Below, piece after piece: positions 7,528 to 13,490 of a stretch of 14,762 nucleotides of DNA. How positions within the stretch are numbered: position 1 is the first letter of the stretch; every line of letters starts with the position of its first letter. Under the pieces are notes generated by a model. It did not search any database. It was given only the letters and a program-made list of their open reading frames with translations, and was not told the DNA's origin. A program made the position numbers and the translations under genes. Source of the DNA: CAZFHL01 sp964519145. GTDB lineage: Bacteria; Patescibacteriota; Minisyncoccia; Phycocordibacterales; WO2-35-19. Location of the stretch: the NCBI GenBank assembly GCA_964519145.1, contig CAZFHL010000013.1, positions 1 through 14,762 on the forward strand, read 5' to 3'.

Positions 7528-7664
7528 TTTGAATTACAAAACTCTTTCTCATCACACCTTTTTGAACCACGGATATTTTTTTGCTAAAAAATTCCTCGAG
7601 CTCGTTTCAGTCAAACTCGCTAGGCTTCAAAAAGGTATGATTTCGACGAGTTTTGTAATTCAAA
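7528..7664 (-). repeat. Palindromic intergenic repeat, copy A (subfamily 1)
   Basis: This hairpin-forming element lies between ftsZ and trxB. Outer arms are perfect over 17 bp: TTTGAATTACAAAACTC (7528-7544) with 7648-7664. The inner stem ACCTTTTTGAA (7556-7566) pairs with TTCAAAAAGGT (7626-7636). The apex has a TGCT loop between GGATATTTTTT and AAAAAATTCC, then CTCGTTTCAGTCAAACTCGC. Compared with E, the outer stem has C:G where E has G:C (AAAACTC/GAGTTTT against AAAAGTC/GACTTTT), a compensatory pair. The strand given is the one on which odd inner-stem pairs become G.U. A second AAAAGTC (7514-7520) lies just outside, perhaps an older left edge. Confidence 0.85.
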
Positions 7665-7679
7665 TTAAGAAGAACTTTA

Positions 7680-7688
7680 TGATATAAT
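7680..7688 (+). promoter_or_regulatory. Extended -10 promoter of trxB
   Basis: TGATATAAT at 7680-7688 is an extended -10 box (TGn plus consensus TATAAT). The trxB ATG begins seven bases after it, exactly where transcription should start, so the message is predicted leaderless. No -35 box at proper spacing is visible. Confidence 0.65.
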
Positions 7689-7694
7689 TTAAAT

Positions 7695-8624
7695 ATGTCT
7701 TATCAGTATGAACTTATAATTATAGGTGGTGGGCCAGCAGGAGTTTCTGCTGGTGTTTATTCGGCTCGTAAACAAATTAAGACTGCTTTAATAGCAGAAA
7801 GTTTTGGTGGACAAAGTGTTGATTCTCTAGAAATTCAAAACTGGATTGGCACTATAGCAATATCTGGCACTGAGCTTGCTAAAAAGTTTGAAGAACATCT
7901 TCGTTTCTATGCAAAAAATTTTGTAGATATAAAACTTGGTCAAAAAGTTTTATCAATAAAAAAAGAAAATGATATTTTTATACTAGAAACAAATAAAGAA
8001 AAATTGACAACAAAAACAATTTTGGTTGCTACAGGAGGATCTAGAAGACAGCTTGATATAAAAGGTGCTAAAGAGTTTGAAGGCAGAGGTATCACATATT
8101 GCGCTTCTTGCGATGGGTTATTTTTTGCAGACAAAGATGTGGTGGTAATTGGTGGCGGTAACGCTGGTTTTGAATCAGCTTCTCAATTATTGGCTTATTG
8201 TAAAAGTGTCACTCTATTAAGCAGGAGTAATTTTAAAGCAGATAAAATAACAATAGAAAAAGTTTTATCAAATCCTAAAATGAAAGCTTTTGAAAACATT
8301 GCCCCTTTAGAAGTTAAAGGTGATAAATTTGTAAAATCTTTAATCTATAAAGACCTTAATTTAAAGGAGGAAAAAGAAATTCAAGCCGATGGAATATTTG
8401 TAGAAATTGGCCATATTCCTGCCACTCATTTTGTTGAAGGATTGGTAGAATTAAATGAAATTAAAAAAATAAAAATAGATCATAAAACTCAAAGAACAAG
8501 TGAGAGTGGTATTTGGGCAGCTGGAGATTGCACAGATGTTTTATACCATCAAAACAATATAGCTTCAGGAGACGCTGTGAAGGCTCTAGAAGATATTTAC
8601 ATAGAATTACAAAAGATTAAATAA
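7695..8624 (+). CDS. trxB: Thioredoxin reductase-like FAD/pyridine nucleotide disulfide reductase
   Basis: Low-molecular-weight thioredoxin reductases use FAD and a CxxC pair to pass electrons from NAD(P)H to thioredoxin in the cytoplasm. The 309-residue protein has FAD loop GGGPAG (11-16), ATGG (112-115), redox pair C136-A-S-C139, nucleotide loop GGGNAGFESA (153-162) and the closing FAD motif GIWAAGDCTD (272-281). The NADPH-selecting HRRxxxR segment of classical TrxB is replaced by SRSNFKADK (176-184), closer to the AhpF pattern, so NADH or another donor is possible. No thioredoxin gene is in the window. The gene sits alone between repeats A and B, with its own leaderless-type promoter. Confidence 0.92.
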   Translation: MSYQYELIIIGGGPAGVSAGVYSARKQIKTALIAESFGGQSVDSLEIQNWIGTIAISGTELAKKFEEHLRFYAKNFVDIKLGQKVLSIKKENDIFILETNKEKLTTKTILVATGGSRRQLDIKGAKEFEGRGITYCASCDGLFFADKDVVVIGGGNAGFESASQLLAYCKSVTLLSRSNFKADKITIEKVLSNPKMKAFENIAPLEVKGDKFVKSLIYKDLNLKEEKEIQADGIFVEIGHIPATHFVEGLVELNEIKKIKIDHKTQRTSESGIWAAGDCTDVLYHQNNIASGDAVKALEDIYIELQKIK

Positions 8625-8648
8625 TTTTTTATTATAATATATTAGATA

Positions 8649-8779
8649 CATTTCAAAAGTCGTCGCAAGTGTAGTTTTTGATAGACTTGCGCAAGTCTGA
8701 CTGAGACGAGCATAGCAAAAAATCAGCAGATTTTTATGTGTGTCTATTAAAAACTATACTAAGAAAGACTTTTGAAATG
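8649..8779 (+). repeat. Palindromic intergenic repeat, copy B (subfamily 2)
   Basis: The best-preserved ends of the family: CATTTCAAAAGTC (8649-8661) and its perfect complement (8767-8779). The inner stem 8668-8686 pairs with 8742-8760 over 19 positions; the two non-Watson-Crick pairs (8671:8757 and 8680:8748) are G.U on the + strand. Read in reverse it is nearly identical to copy D, including AAAATC-TGCT-GATTTT and GCTCG..TCAGTCA. It separates the convergent trxB and CAP genes and could end both transcripts. Confidence 0.88.
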
Positions 8780-8785
8780 GGCTTA

Positions 8786-9316
8786 TTATTTGGCTGGGGC
8801 GCCGAACATTTGAACTACGAATATGGCTTCCCTGCCTTTATAAAAACCAGTTGAAGTAGCTATGCCTATTTCTGTAAATTTTGGATTTATAATATTTGAT
8901 TTATGAGTTGGTGAATTCATCCAAGCATTTTGTACTTCTTCACTATCTAAAAAGTTAACAGCTAAATTTTCTCCTGCATAGAGATATTGATAACCCGCCT
9001 GTTCAAGCCAATACCAAGGAGTTTTTCCATCTGGTGTATTGTGGGCAAAATAACCTTTTGTCGCCATATCGTTTGCTTTAAGTTCAGCAGCTTTTTCTAG
9101 TAATGGGTTTATTTTTAACTCTGGTACTTTAGAATTTGTTCTATCTCTATTTGTTAAATTTACTAAAACTGAACCATATATAGCAGAAACAGAATCTATA
9201 GCGACATCTCTTAGCGACGGTACCGAAGCTATAAATATTATCACAGCTGTTATCACTATGCCTGCAAATTTATAAGGCATTAGATCTTTACATTTTTTAA
9301 CCATAAAATTTATCAT
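8786..9316 (-). CDS. Membrane-anchored CAP (SCP/PR-1) domain protein
   Basis: CAP-superfamily domains are secreted alpha-beta-alpha folds of varied or unknown activity, often found on bacterial surfaces. In 176 residues there is one N-terminal membrane helix at about 17-33 with basic residues before it. The CAP domain spans about 48-174. Its landmarks are KANDMATKGYFAHNTPDG with the first His (94), the GENLAVNF segment with Glu (about 118), AWMNSPTHKSNI with the second His (about 137), and FTEIGIATS. The metal/active-site-like His-Glu-His set is therefore retained. Start could also be Met5. Upstream on the minus strand are an extended -10 TGATATAAT (9343-9335) and a second TATAAT (9326-9321); no Shine-Dalgarno sequence. 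It is bracketed by repeats B and C in opposite orientation. Substrate unknown. Confidence 0.85.
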   Translation of the reverse strand: MINFMVKKCKDLMPYKFAGIVITAVIIFIASVPSLRDVAIDSVSAIYGSVLVNLTNRDRTNSKVPELKINPLLEKAAELKANDMATKGYFAHNTPDGKTPWYWLEQAGYQYLYAGENLAVNFLDSEEVQNAWMNSPTHKSNIINPKFTEIGIATSTGFYKGREAIFVVQMFGAPAK

Positions 9317-9372
9317 ATTTATTATATTAGATATATTATATCATATAAAAACAAAAATACTAAAATTAGATC

Positions 9373-9490
9373 TCTTTCAAAAGTCTTTCTTGATATAGTT
9401 TTTGCTAGACATGCGCAAAAATCTGCTGTTTTTTTACCATACTCGTTTCAATCAAACTTACGAAAGTTTATCAAAAAATATACTTAATTA
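9373..9490 (-). repeat. Palindromic intergenic repeat, copy C (degenerate, subfamily 2)
   Basis: The left part TTTCAAAAGTCTTTCTTGATA followed by TAGTTTTTG.TAGAC matches copies B and D. The TGCT loop (ATCTGCTGTTTTTT) and ACTCGTTTCAATCAAACTTACG also align. The inner stem has several non-pairing positions and the right-hand end (CGACGACTTTT in the others) is missing, so this copy seems to be decaying. It lies upstream of the CAP gene, downstream of the pilin terminator. Confidence 0.7.
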
Positions 9491-9541
9491 TACTTGTCAT
9501 GATTTTTTAAAGAAGTGTATTAAATATATCAGAGTAAATTG

Positions 9542-9576
9542 AAAACAGGAGGATATTAAAATCCTCCTGTTTTTTG
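9542..9576 (-). terminator. Rho-independent terminator of the pilin gene
   Basis: Perfect 13-bp stem AAAACAGGAGGAT (9542-9554) with ATCCTCCTGTTTT (9561-9573) and a six-base loop ATTAAA. It begins just beyond the pilin stop. T-runs are present on both strands, with the longer run (TTTTTT) on the + side, so it could also stop transcripts coming from the left. Confidence 0.85.
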
Positions 9577-9580
9577 TAAT

Positions 9581-9769
9581 CTACTTCATTGTCTTCATCT
9601 TCGCTTCAAGCTTGGCCATGACAGCCGAGATGTTTTGGGCCACGCCTGGCATGATAGCGCCAGCGGCCACCGCCACGAAACCTGCCATCAGGGCGTACTC
9701 GATGAGGTCTTGACCCTGGGTATCCCTCCAGAGCCTTATCTTCCAAACTAAGTCTGTGATTTTCTTCAT
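9581..9769 (-). CDS. Flp/Fap-type (type IVb) pilin, GC-rich
   Basis: Type IVb pilins are cleaved by a prepilin peptidase and assembled by Tad-type machinery into adhesive fibres. From ATG 9769 the protein has 62 residues. A short basic leader (MKKITDLVWKIRLWRDTQ) precedes GQDLIEYALMAGFVAVAAG, the hallmark G-Q-(D/G)-L-I-E-Y-A motif and hydrophobic helix with Glu in the fifth-residue position after the cleavage Gly. GTG 9775 would add two residues, but AAAGGTG stands at Shine-Dalgarno distance before ATG 9769. Hand count gives about 53% GC over the gene, with blocks above 60%, against roughly 30% around it. This, with its real leader, suggests acquisition from another phylum or an imported codon style. 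No Tad ATPase, secretin or prepilin peptidase gene is in the window. Confidence 0.88.
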   Translation of the reverse strand: MKKITDLVWKIRLWRDTQGQDLIEYALMAGFVAVAAGAIMPGVAQNISAVMAKLEAKMKTMK

Positions 9770-9849
9770 AATCACCTTTCTTCTTGCACCACTTTGACTA
9801 GCTAGTGCAAATCTAATACAATTAGATACTTATTCTTTAAATAAATCAA
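9770..9849 (-). promoter_or_regulatory. Pilin promoter, leader hairpin and Shine-Dalgarno site
   Basis: On the minus strand TTGATT (9849-9844), 17 bases, then TCTAAT (9826-9821), predicting a start near 9814 and a leader of about 45 bases. The leader holds an inverted repeat TTGCAC/GTGCAA (9784-9789 and 9805-9810) enclosing the palindrome ACTAGCTAGT, then GAAAGGTG before the ATG. ATCTAAT/ATTAGAT (9811-9827) overlaps the -10 box and might bind a regulator. A leader with Shine-Dalgarno site sets this gene apart from the others. Confidence 0.5.
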
Positions 9850-9913
9850 GTTTTTTATGTCACTTATCCACATATATAAAAACTTATATTTATAATCTAG
9901 TTTAAGTAAGAAA

Positions 9914-11683
9914 TTATAGAGCTATTGGTTGATTTGCAAGACCAGGGCATTTTTTGATATTTATAAATCTCTTTGTTGTTTTATAAACATACCCTGTAGG
10001 GTCTACGATGCCCCAAGGAGTGAGTATTTCGTCTTTATGCATCTCTTGTAGTTTTTTGACCCAACTCATTGTTATTTCCCCATAAAAGCCTGTTATTGGT
10101 ATATTTGCCTTCATATGTTCATTTAGGAATATTTGGAGTCTCTTTACATCTTCTACATCATTATTTTGACCAAATTTTATATATGTTTTTATATATTCTT
10201 CACAAGTACTATTATTTGAATTTGTATTCGTGGTTGTTTGTGTTGTTGTAGAATTTGTGTTTTCAGTAAATGCGCCTAAGACTTGTCCTCCAGAATTATT
10301 TCTTCTACTGCTACCACTTCTACCTTCAGATTCTTCTACCACTTCAGATACAGGATCAGCTACACAAACCTCCCCTTCTCTATGAAAACCACTTTCACAA
10401 ACAACAGGAGCAATATCATTGTTTGTTATTGTACAGACTTTTACATCACCAGCACTTAGACTTATGTTTCCGGAAATATCACAATCTCCACTAAAAGTCG
10501 CTGTATATGTGGAGCTAGCAGTCTCGCTTATAACAAAATTACCAACATTAAAAATATTTTGAATACCTGAAGATACAGAAGTTTCTCCTACAAATAAATT
10601 GAAATCTGAAGATATGGCGCTTCTACCATTGTCATTTATAACTATTTTGTTTACAGTCAATTTTGGTTTAAAACTTTCACAATCTGGATCATTTAAATCA
10701 ACAGATTCATCCTCATCATTGTCTAAAGTATCAGTACAGAGAACTAAAGTATTTTCTGATGGAGGAGGGACATAGGAATCATTGTTTGTAATTGTGCAAG
10801 ATTTTGTATCACCTGCTTCAAGTGTAATATCACCTTCCTCATTACAATCTCCACTAAAAGTCGCTGTGTAGCCTTCATCATTTGTTTCTGATATAGAATA
10901 ATCTCCATCCATAAATGTATTTTCAGTACCAGAAGAAACCTCGGTTTCCCCAACAAAAAGAGAAAAATCTGCAACCACTTTTGTGCCTGTATTTGGAGCC
11001 TCATCATCATTTATCACAATTTTTGTAATAGTTAGTTTTGGTTTAAAAGATGAGCAATCTTCATCTTCTAAATCTGTATCTTCATCTAGATCATTGTCTG
11101 TATCATCACTGCAAAGTTCTAGTGTATTTTCTAAAAGCTCATCTCCTACAATGGAAATATCATCTATTCTGATTTCTTCATTGTCGGCAGTAGTATATGA
11201 TGTAAATTTGATGTCTATAGATTCATTTGTGGCATCATCTAAAGATAGAGAAATTTCATCTGACCAATCATCTTGAGTTTCTGGATCTGTATGTGAATTT
11301 AAGAGAATAAAATCTGTATCACTACTCTTTTTCCAATATACCTTTAAATAATCTGCATTATCACCAGTATTTTCGGCATCACTATCACCTCTCCAATAGT
11401 ATTTTAAATAAATATTTTCAAAACCAGAAAGATCTACAGTCTTTTGTATAGATGTTGATCTAGTTAATCTTACATGTCCTGTAGTTGAACCAGCTCTAGG
11501 AGATGAAGTGGTTATTCTTGCCTTGCTAGCACCTGATTCTGTTTCTGTCCAACCAGAAACAGTGTTTGAAGATGAGCTACCAAAGGAATCAGAAAATATT
11601 GAGCTAGAAGCAAAAGCATATTTGGGTGAATAAGAAAATATAATAACAAATATTAAGATGGATTGTATAATCTTTTTTAACAT
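9914..11683 (-). CDS. Large secreted surface protein with two Cna-B-like repeats and a peptidoglycan-binding domain
   Basis: This 589-residue exported protein is probably an adhesin or wall-associated structural protein. A signal peptide covers residues 1-26 (ending YAFASS). Residues about 30-180 look like a beta-sandwich, MAM/carbohydrate-binding-like domain (YLKYYWRGD, IDIKF, IRIDDISIVG). Two copies of a 121-residue unit follow. Each has an Asp/Asn-rich, Cys-flanked calcium-binding-like loop (191-210 and 316-335), then a prealbumin/Cna-B-like domain (215-302 and 340-423) containing LFVGET.VSSG, YTATFSGDC and CTITNND. A Cys pair (429, 440), a Ser/Thr/Asn-rich linker with GQVLGAF (466-472), and a C-terminal peptidoglycan-binding_1-like domain (about 494-580, FGQNNDVEDVKRLQIFL and TGFYGEITMSWVKKLQ) complete it. 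A TATAAT (11730-11725) lies about 41 bases upstream. Repeat D follows further upstream. Confidence 0.85.
   Translation of the reverse strand: MLKKIIQSILIFVIIFSYSPKYAFASSSIFSDSFGSSSSNTVSGWTETESGASKARITTSSPRAGSTTGHVRLTRSTSIQKTVDLSGFENIYLKYYWRGDSDAENTGDNADYLKVYWKKSSDTDFILLNSHTDPETQDDWSDEISLSLDDATNESIDIKFTSYTTADNEEIRIDDISIVGDELLENTLELCSDDTDNDLDEDTDLEDEDCSSFKPKLTITKIVINDDEAPNTGTKVVADFSLFVGETEVSSGTENTFMDGDYSISETNDEGYTATFSGDCNEEGDITLEAGDTKSCTITNNDSYVPPPSENTLVLCTDTLDNDEDESVDLNDPDCESFKPKLTVNKIVINDNGRSAISSDFNLFVGETSVSSGIQNIFNVGNFVISETASSTYTATFSGDCDISGNISLSAGDVKVCTITNNDIAPVVCESGFHREGEVCVADPVSEVVEESEGRSGSSRRNNSGGQVLGAFTENTNSTTTQTTTNTNSNNSTCEEYIKTYIKFGQNNDVEDVKRLQIFLNEHMKANIPITGFYGEITMSWVKKLQEMHKDEILTPWGIVDPTGYVYKTTKRFINIKKCPGLANQPIAL
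10481..10867 (-). repeat. Tandem internal duplication within the surface protein gene
   Basis: A 24-base string is identical at 10481-10504 and 10844-10867, 363 bases (121 codons) apart, inside two homologous protein units. The rest of the units has diverged, so this block, coding the YTATFSGDC core, is either constrained or was homogenised recently. Confidence 0.75.
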
Positions 11684-11778
11684 AACAGATTTAATTTAAT
11701 AATAACTAACTTAAACTACATTAAATTATAATAAAAACAAAATCAGTCTGTGGATAGGTATTTTCTAATAGATTTCTT

Positions 11779-11902
11779 CCAAAAGTCTTTCTCAGTATAG
11801 TTTTTGATAGACACACATAAAAATCTGCTGATTTTTTGCTATGCTCGATTCAGTCAATCTTGCGCAAGTCTATCAAAAACTACACTTGCGACGACTTTTC
11901 GG
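11779..11902 (-). repeat. Palindromic intergenic repeat, copy D (subfamily 2)
   Basis: CCAAAAGTC (11779-11787) faces GACTTTTCGG (11893-11902), with AAAAGTC/GACTTTT exactly paired. The inner stem AGTATAGTTTTTGATAGAC (11794-11812) pairs with 11868-11886 at 18 of 19 positions. The one exception (A11797/C11883) becomes G.U on the minus strand. The apex holds AAAATC-TGCT-GATTTT, GCTCGATTCAGTCAA and the palindrome TTGCGCAA. It is about 90% identical to the reverse of copy B by eye. It lies between the surface-protein promoter and tRNA-Val. Confidence 0.88.
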
Positions 11903-11938
11903 ATAAGTCTAATTATTGAATAGAAACAAAATTATTTG

Positions 11939-12012
11939 TGCGCGCTGAGGAATTCGAATCCCCGACCTTCCCCACGTCAAGGGGACGCTCTAACCAACTG
12001 AGCTAAGCGCGC
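11939..12012 (-). tRNA. tRNA-Val (anticodon GAC)
   Basis: The 74-base cloverleaf reads on the minus strand. Acceptor GCGCGCT pairs with AGCGCGC. The D-arm GCTC..GAGC, anticodon stem TCCCC/GGGGA with loop TTGACGT (anticodon GAC), five-base variable loop AGGTC and T-arm GGGGA-TTCGAAT-TCCTC follow. Discriminator is A, and the CCA end is not encoded. It reads GUC/GUU valine codons. It is flanked by repeats D and E in the same orientation. Confidence 0.95.
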
Positions 12013-12021
12013 ATTTTAGGT

Positions 12022-12027
12022 ATTATA
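12022..12027 (-). promoter_or_regulatory. -10 box of tRNA-Val
   Basis: TATAAT on the minus strand (12027-12022), ending nine bases before the mature 5' end. A TTTATT lies 16 bases further upstream as a weak -35. Confidence 0.5.
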
Positions 12028-12077
12028 CTACACAATTATTTTCAATAAAGTTTAATTCGTTATTATTCAATATAATT

Positions 12078-12203
12078 TTAAAAGTCTTTCTCAATAAAAC
12101 CTTTTTGGACCACGGATATTTTTTTGCTAAAAAATTCCTCGTGCTCGGTTCAGTCAACCTCGCAAGGCTCCAAAAAGATTTTATGTTCGACGACTTTTGA
12201 AAA
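12078..12203 (-). repeat. Palindromic intergenic repeat, copy E (subfamily 1)
   Basis: AAAAGTC (12080-12086) pairs with GACTTTT (12192-12198). The inner stem ATAAAACCTTTTTGGA (12094-12109) pairs with 12169-12184 at 15 of 16 positions, and the exception (C12100/A12178) becomes G.U on the minus strand. The apex GGATATTTTTTTGCTAAAA.. and GCTCGGTTCAGTCAA are shared with copy A. The stem differs from A by a compensated change (GGA/TCC here, GAA/TTC in A). Its right end supplies TTGAAA, the -35 box of the next gene. Confidence 0.88.
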
Positions 12204-12225
12204 ATATTTAATTTATATGTATAAT
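12197..12225 (+). promoter_or_regulatory. Near-consensus promoter, -35 box inside the repeat end
   Basis: TTGAAA (12197-12202), 17-base spacer, TATAAT (12220-12225). The ATG at 12233 starts eight bases after the -10 box, so a leaderless message is predicted. The -35 box overlaps the last bases of repeat E (GACTTTTGAAAA). Confidence 0.75.
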
Positions 12226-12232
12226 ATTTAAA

Positions 12233-13456
12233 ATGAACAAAATATATCAGCATAAAAAGTTTTTTTTATTTGGAATAATATTTTTAATTTTATTATTTTT
12301 TATAATACACAAAATTAAAGAAAATAATAATTTATCTGATTATACAAACAAATCAATTTCATACATAAAACCTATTCAATATTCAGATAAAAATATTTCA
12401 TTTTCTGCCATAAATACCAATGAAAATTTTAAATCGATTTCTTTTTTAGATAATATACCAAATCAACCTAAGACAAATAGAGATTTTGCTTCCGTAGTAA
12501 AATCTTTAAAATCACTTCTCATAAACCAAAAATCTATAGTAAAAGAAGAAAAGACTGATAAAGAAAAAGAGTATGGTACATGGGTTTGGACCCCAACTCT
12601 TTTTATGACAAAAGATTATATGGATTCTATTTTAGAAGAAGCCAAAGCAAATTCTATAAATACGATTTACCTTTCTATTGATTCTTATTTAGATATATAT
12701 GAAATGAGTGCTGACATATCAAAATTAGAGGAAAAACAAATATCTGGAAAGAAATTTATAGAAATCATTTCTTATTTTATTGAAAAAGCTAATTCATTAG
12801 GTATAGAAGTAGACGCAGAGGCAGGCTGGCGAAATTGGTCTGAAGAAGGCAACCAATACAAAGCTTTTATCATTGCTCATTTTGTAAAAATGTACAATGA
12901 GTCAAACCAATTCAAATTTAGAGGACTCCAATACGACATTGAACCATATTTACTTGAATACTATGAAGAAAATAAAGAGAAAGTCTTATTAAATTTTATT
13001 TCCCTCATTGATCAAACTCAAATGTTTTTAGCTACTACATCTATAAAATTTTCCATTGCTATACCAGATTTTTATGACGGCAAAGATGGCTTAACTCCTA
13101 AAATAAATTATAAAAACAAAAAAGATTTTGTATTTGATCATCTTATGAAAATTTTAGACAAAAGAGATGGTAGCACAGCCATCATTATGTCATATAGAAA
13201 TTTTGCAGAAGGTACAGGTGGAACAATAGACATAACTCAAAATGAAATAAATACACTAAAAAAGAAGGGCTATAAATCAAATATTATAGTTGCCCAAGAA
13301 ACTGGTGATGTATTGCCAGAATTTTTAACATTTCACAATACTTCAAGGGAATATTTTGAAAATGAAATATCTAAAATAAAGTCGGTTTTTAATAATGAAA
13401 AAAATTTTAATGGTATTGCTATACACTACGCAAATACATTTTTGAATATGAAATAA
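12233..13456 (+). CDS. Membrane-anchored protein with a TIM-barrel (glycoside-hydrolase-like) domain
   Basis: I do not recognise a named family with certainty. The 407-residue protein has a basic start and one transmembrane helix at about 9-26. A low-complexity Asn/Lys/Ser stalk follows to about 112, and then a globular domain (about 113-405). Alternating strands and helices suggest a TIM barrel: GTWVWTPT (115-122), NTIYLSID (143-150), GIEVDAEAGW (190-199), FRGLQYDIEPYL (229-240), KFSIAIPDFYD, TAIIMSYRNF and NIIVAQETG. The acidic pair in QYDIEPY (Asp235, Glu237) at the end of a strand and Asp/Glu in VDAEAGW resemble catalytic acids of glycoside hydrolases. It would act outside the membrane on a polysaccharide or peptidoglycan-like substrate (inference). 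Its promoter starts in repeat E. Codon use and AT content match the neighbourhood. Confidence 0.6.
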   Translation: MNKIYQHKKFFLFGIIFLILLFFIIHKIKENNNLSDYTNKSISYIKPIQYSDKNISFSAINTNENFKSISFLDNIPNQPKTNRDFASVVKSLKSLLINQKSIVKEEKTDKEKEYGTWVWTPTLFMTKDYMDSILEEAKANSINTIYLSIDSYLDIYEMSADISKLEEKQISGKKFIEIISYFIEKANSLGIEVDAEAGWRNWSEEGNQYKAFIIAHFVKMYNESNQFKFRGLQYDIEPYLLEYYEENKEKVLLNFISLIDQTQMFLATTSIKFSIAIPDFYDGKDGLTPKINYKNKKDFVFDHLMKILDKRDGSTAIIMSYRNFAEGTGGTIDITQNEINTLKKKGYKSNIIVAQETGDVLPEFLTFHNTSREYFENEISKIKSVFNNEKNFNGIAIHYANTFLNMK

Positions 13457-13490
13457 GCCAACTAACAGTTGGCTTATTATTTTATTTTCC
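13455..13490 (+). terminator. Rho-independent terminator between convergent genes
   Basis: Stem AAGCCAACT (13455-13463) with AGTTGGCTT (13467-13475) and loop AAC, followed by the T-rich ATTATTTTATTTT. It overlaps the stop codon of the upstream gene and could also serve the minus-strand TonB-like gene, whose stop lies at 13482. Confidence 0.8.

Noticed and set aside
9784..9827. Riboswitch in the pilin leader
   Set aside because: Only short inverted repeats are seen, with no conserved ligand-binding core recognisable; kept as a promoter/leader note only.
10069..11276. Several ORFs overlapping the surface protein gene in other frames
   Set aside because: Low-complexity His/Leu/Tyr or Ser-rich translations explained by the repetitive composition of the real gene.
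7528..12203. CRISPR array
   Set aside because: Repeats are long, palindromic, unevenly spaced with genes between them and in both orientations; no short regular repeat-spacer pattern or cas genes.
12023..12253. Minus-strand ORF of 76 residues
   Set aside because: It spans repeat E, the tRNA-Val promoter and the start of the TIM-barrel gene; no recognisable protein features.
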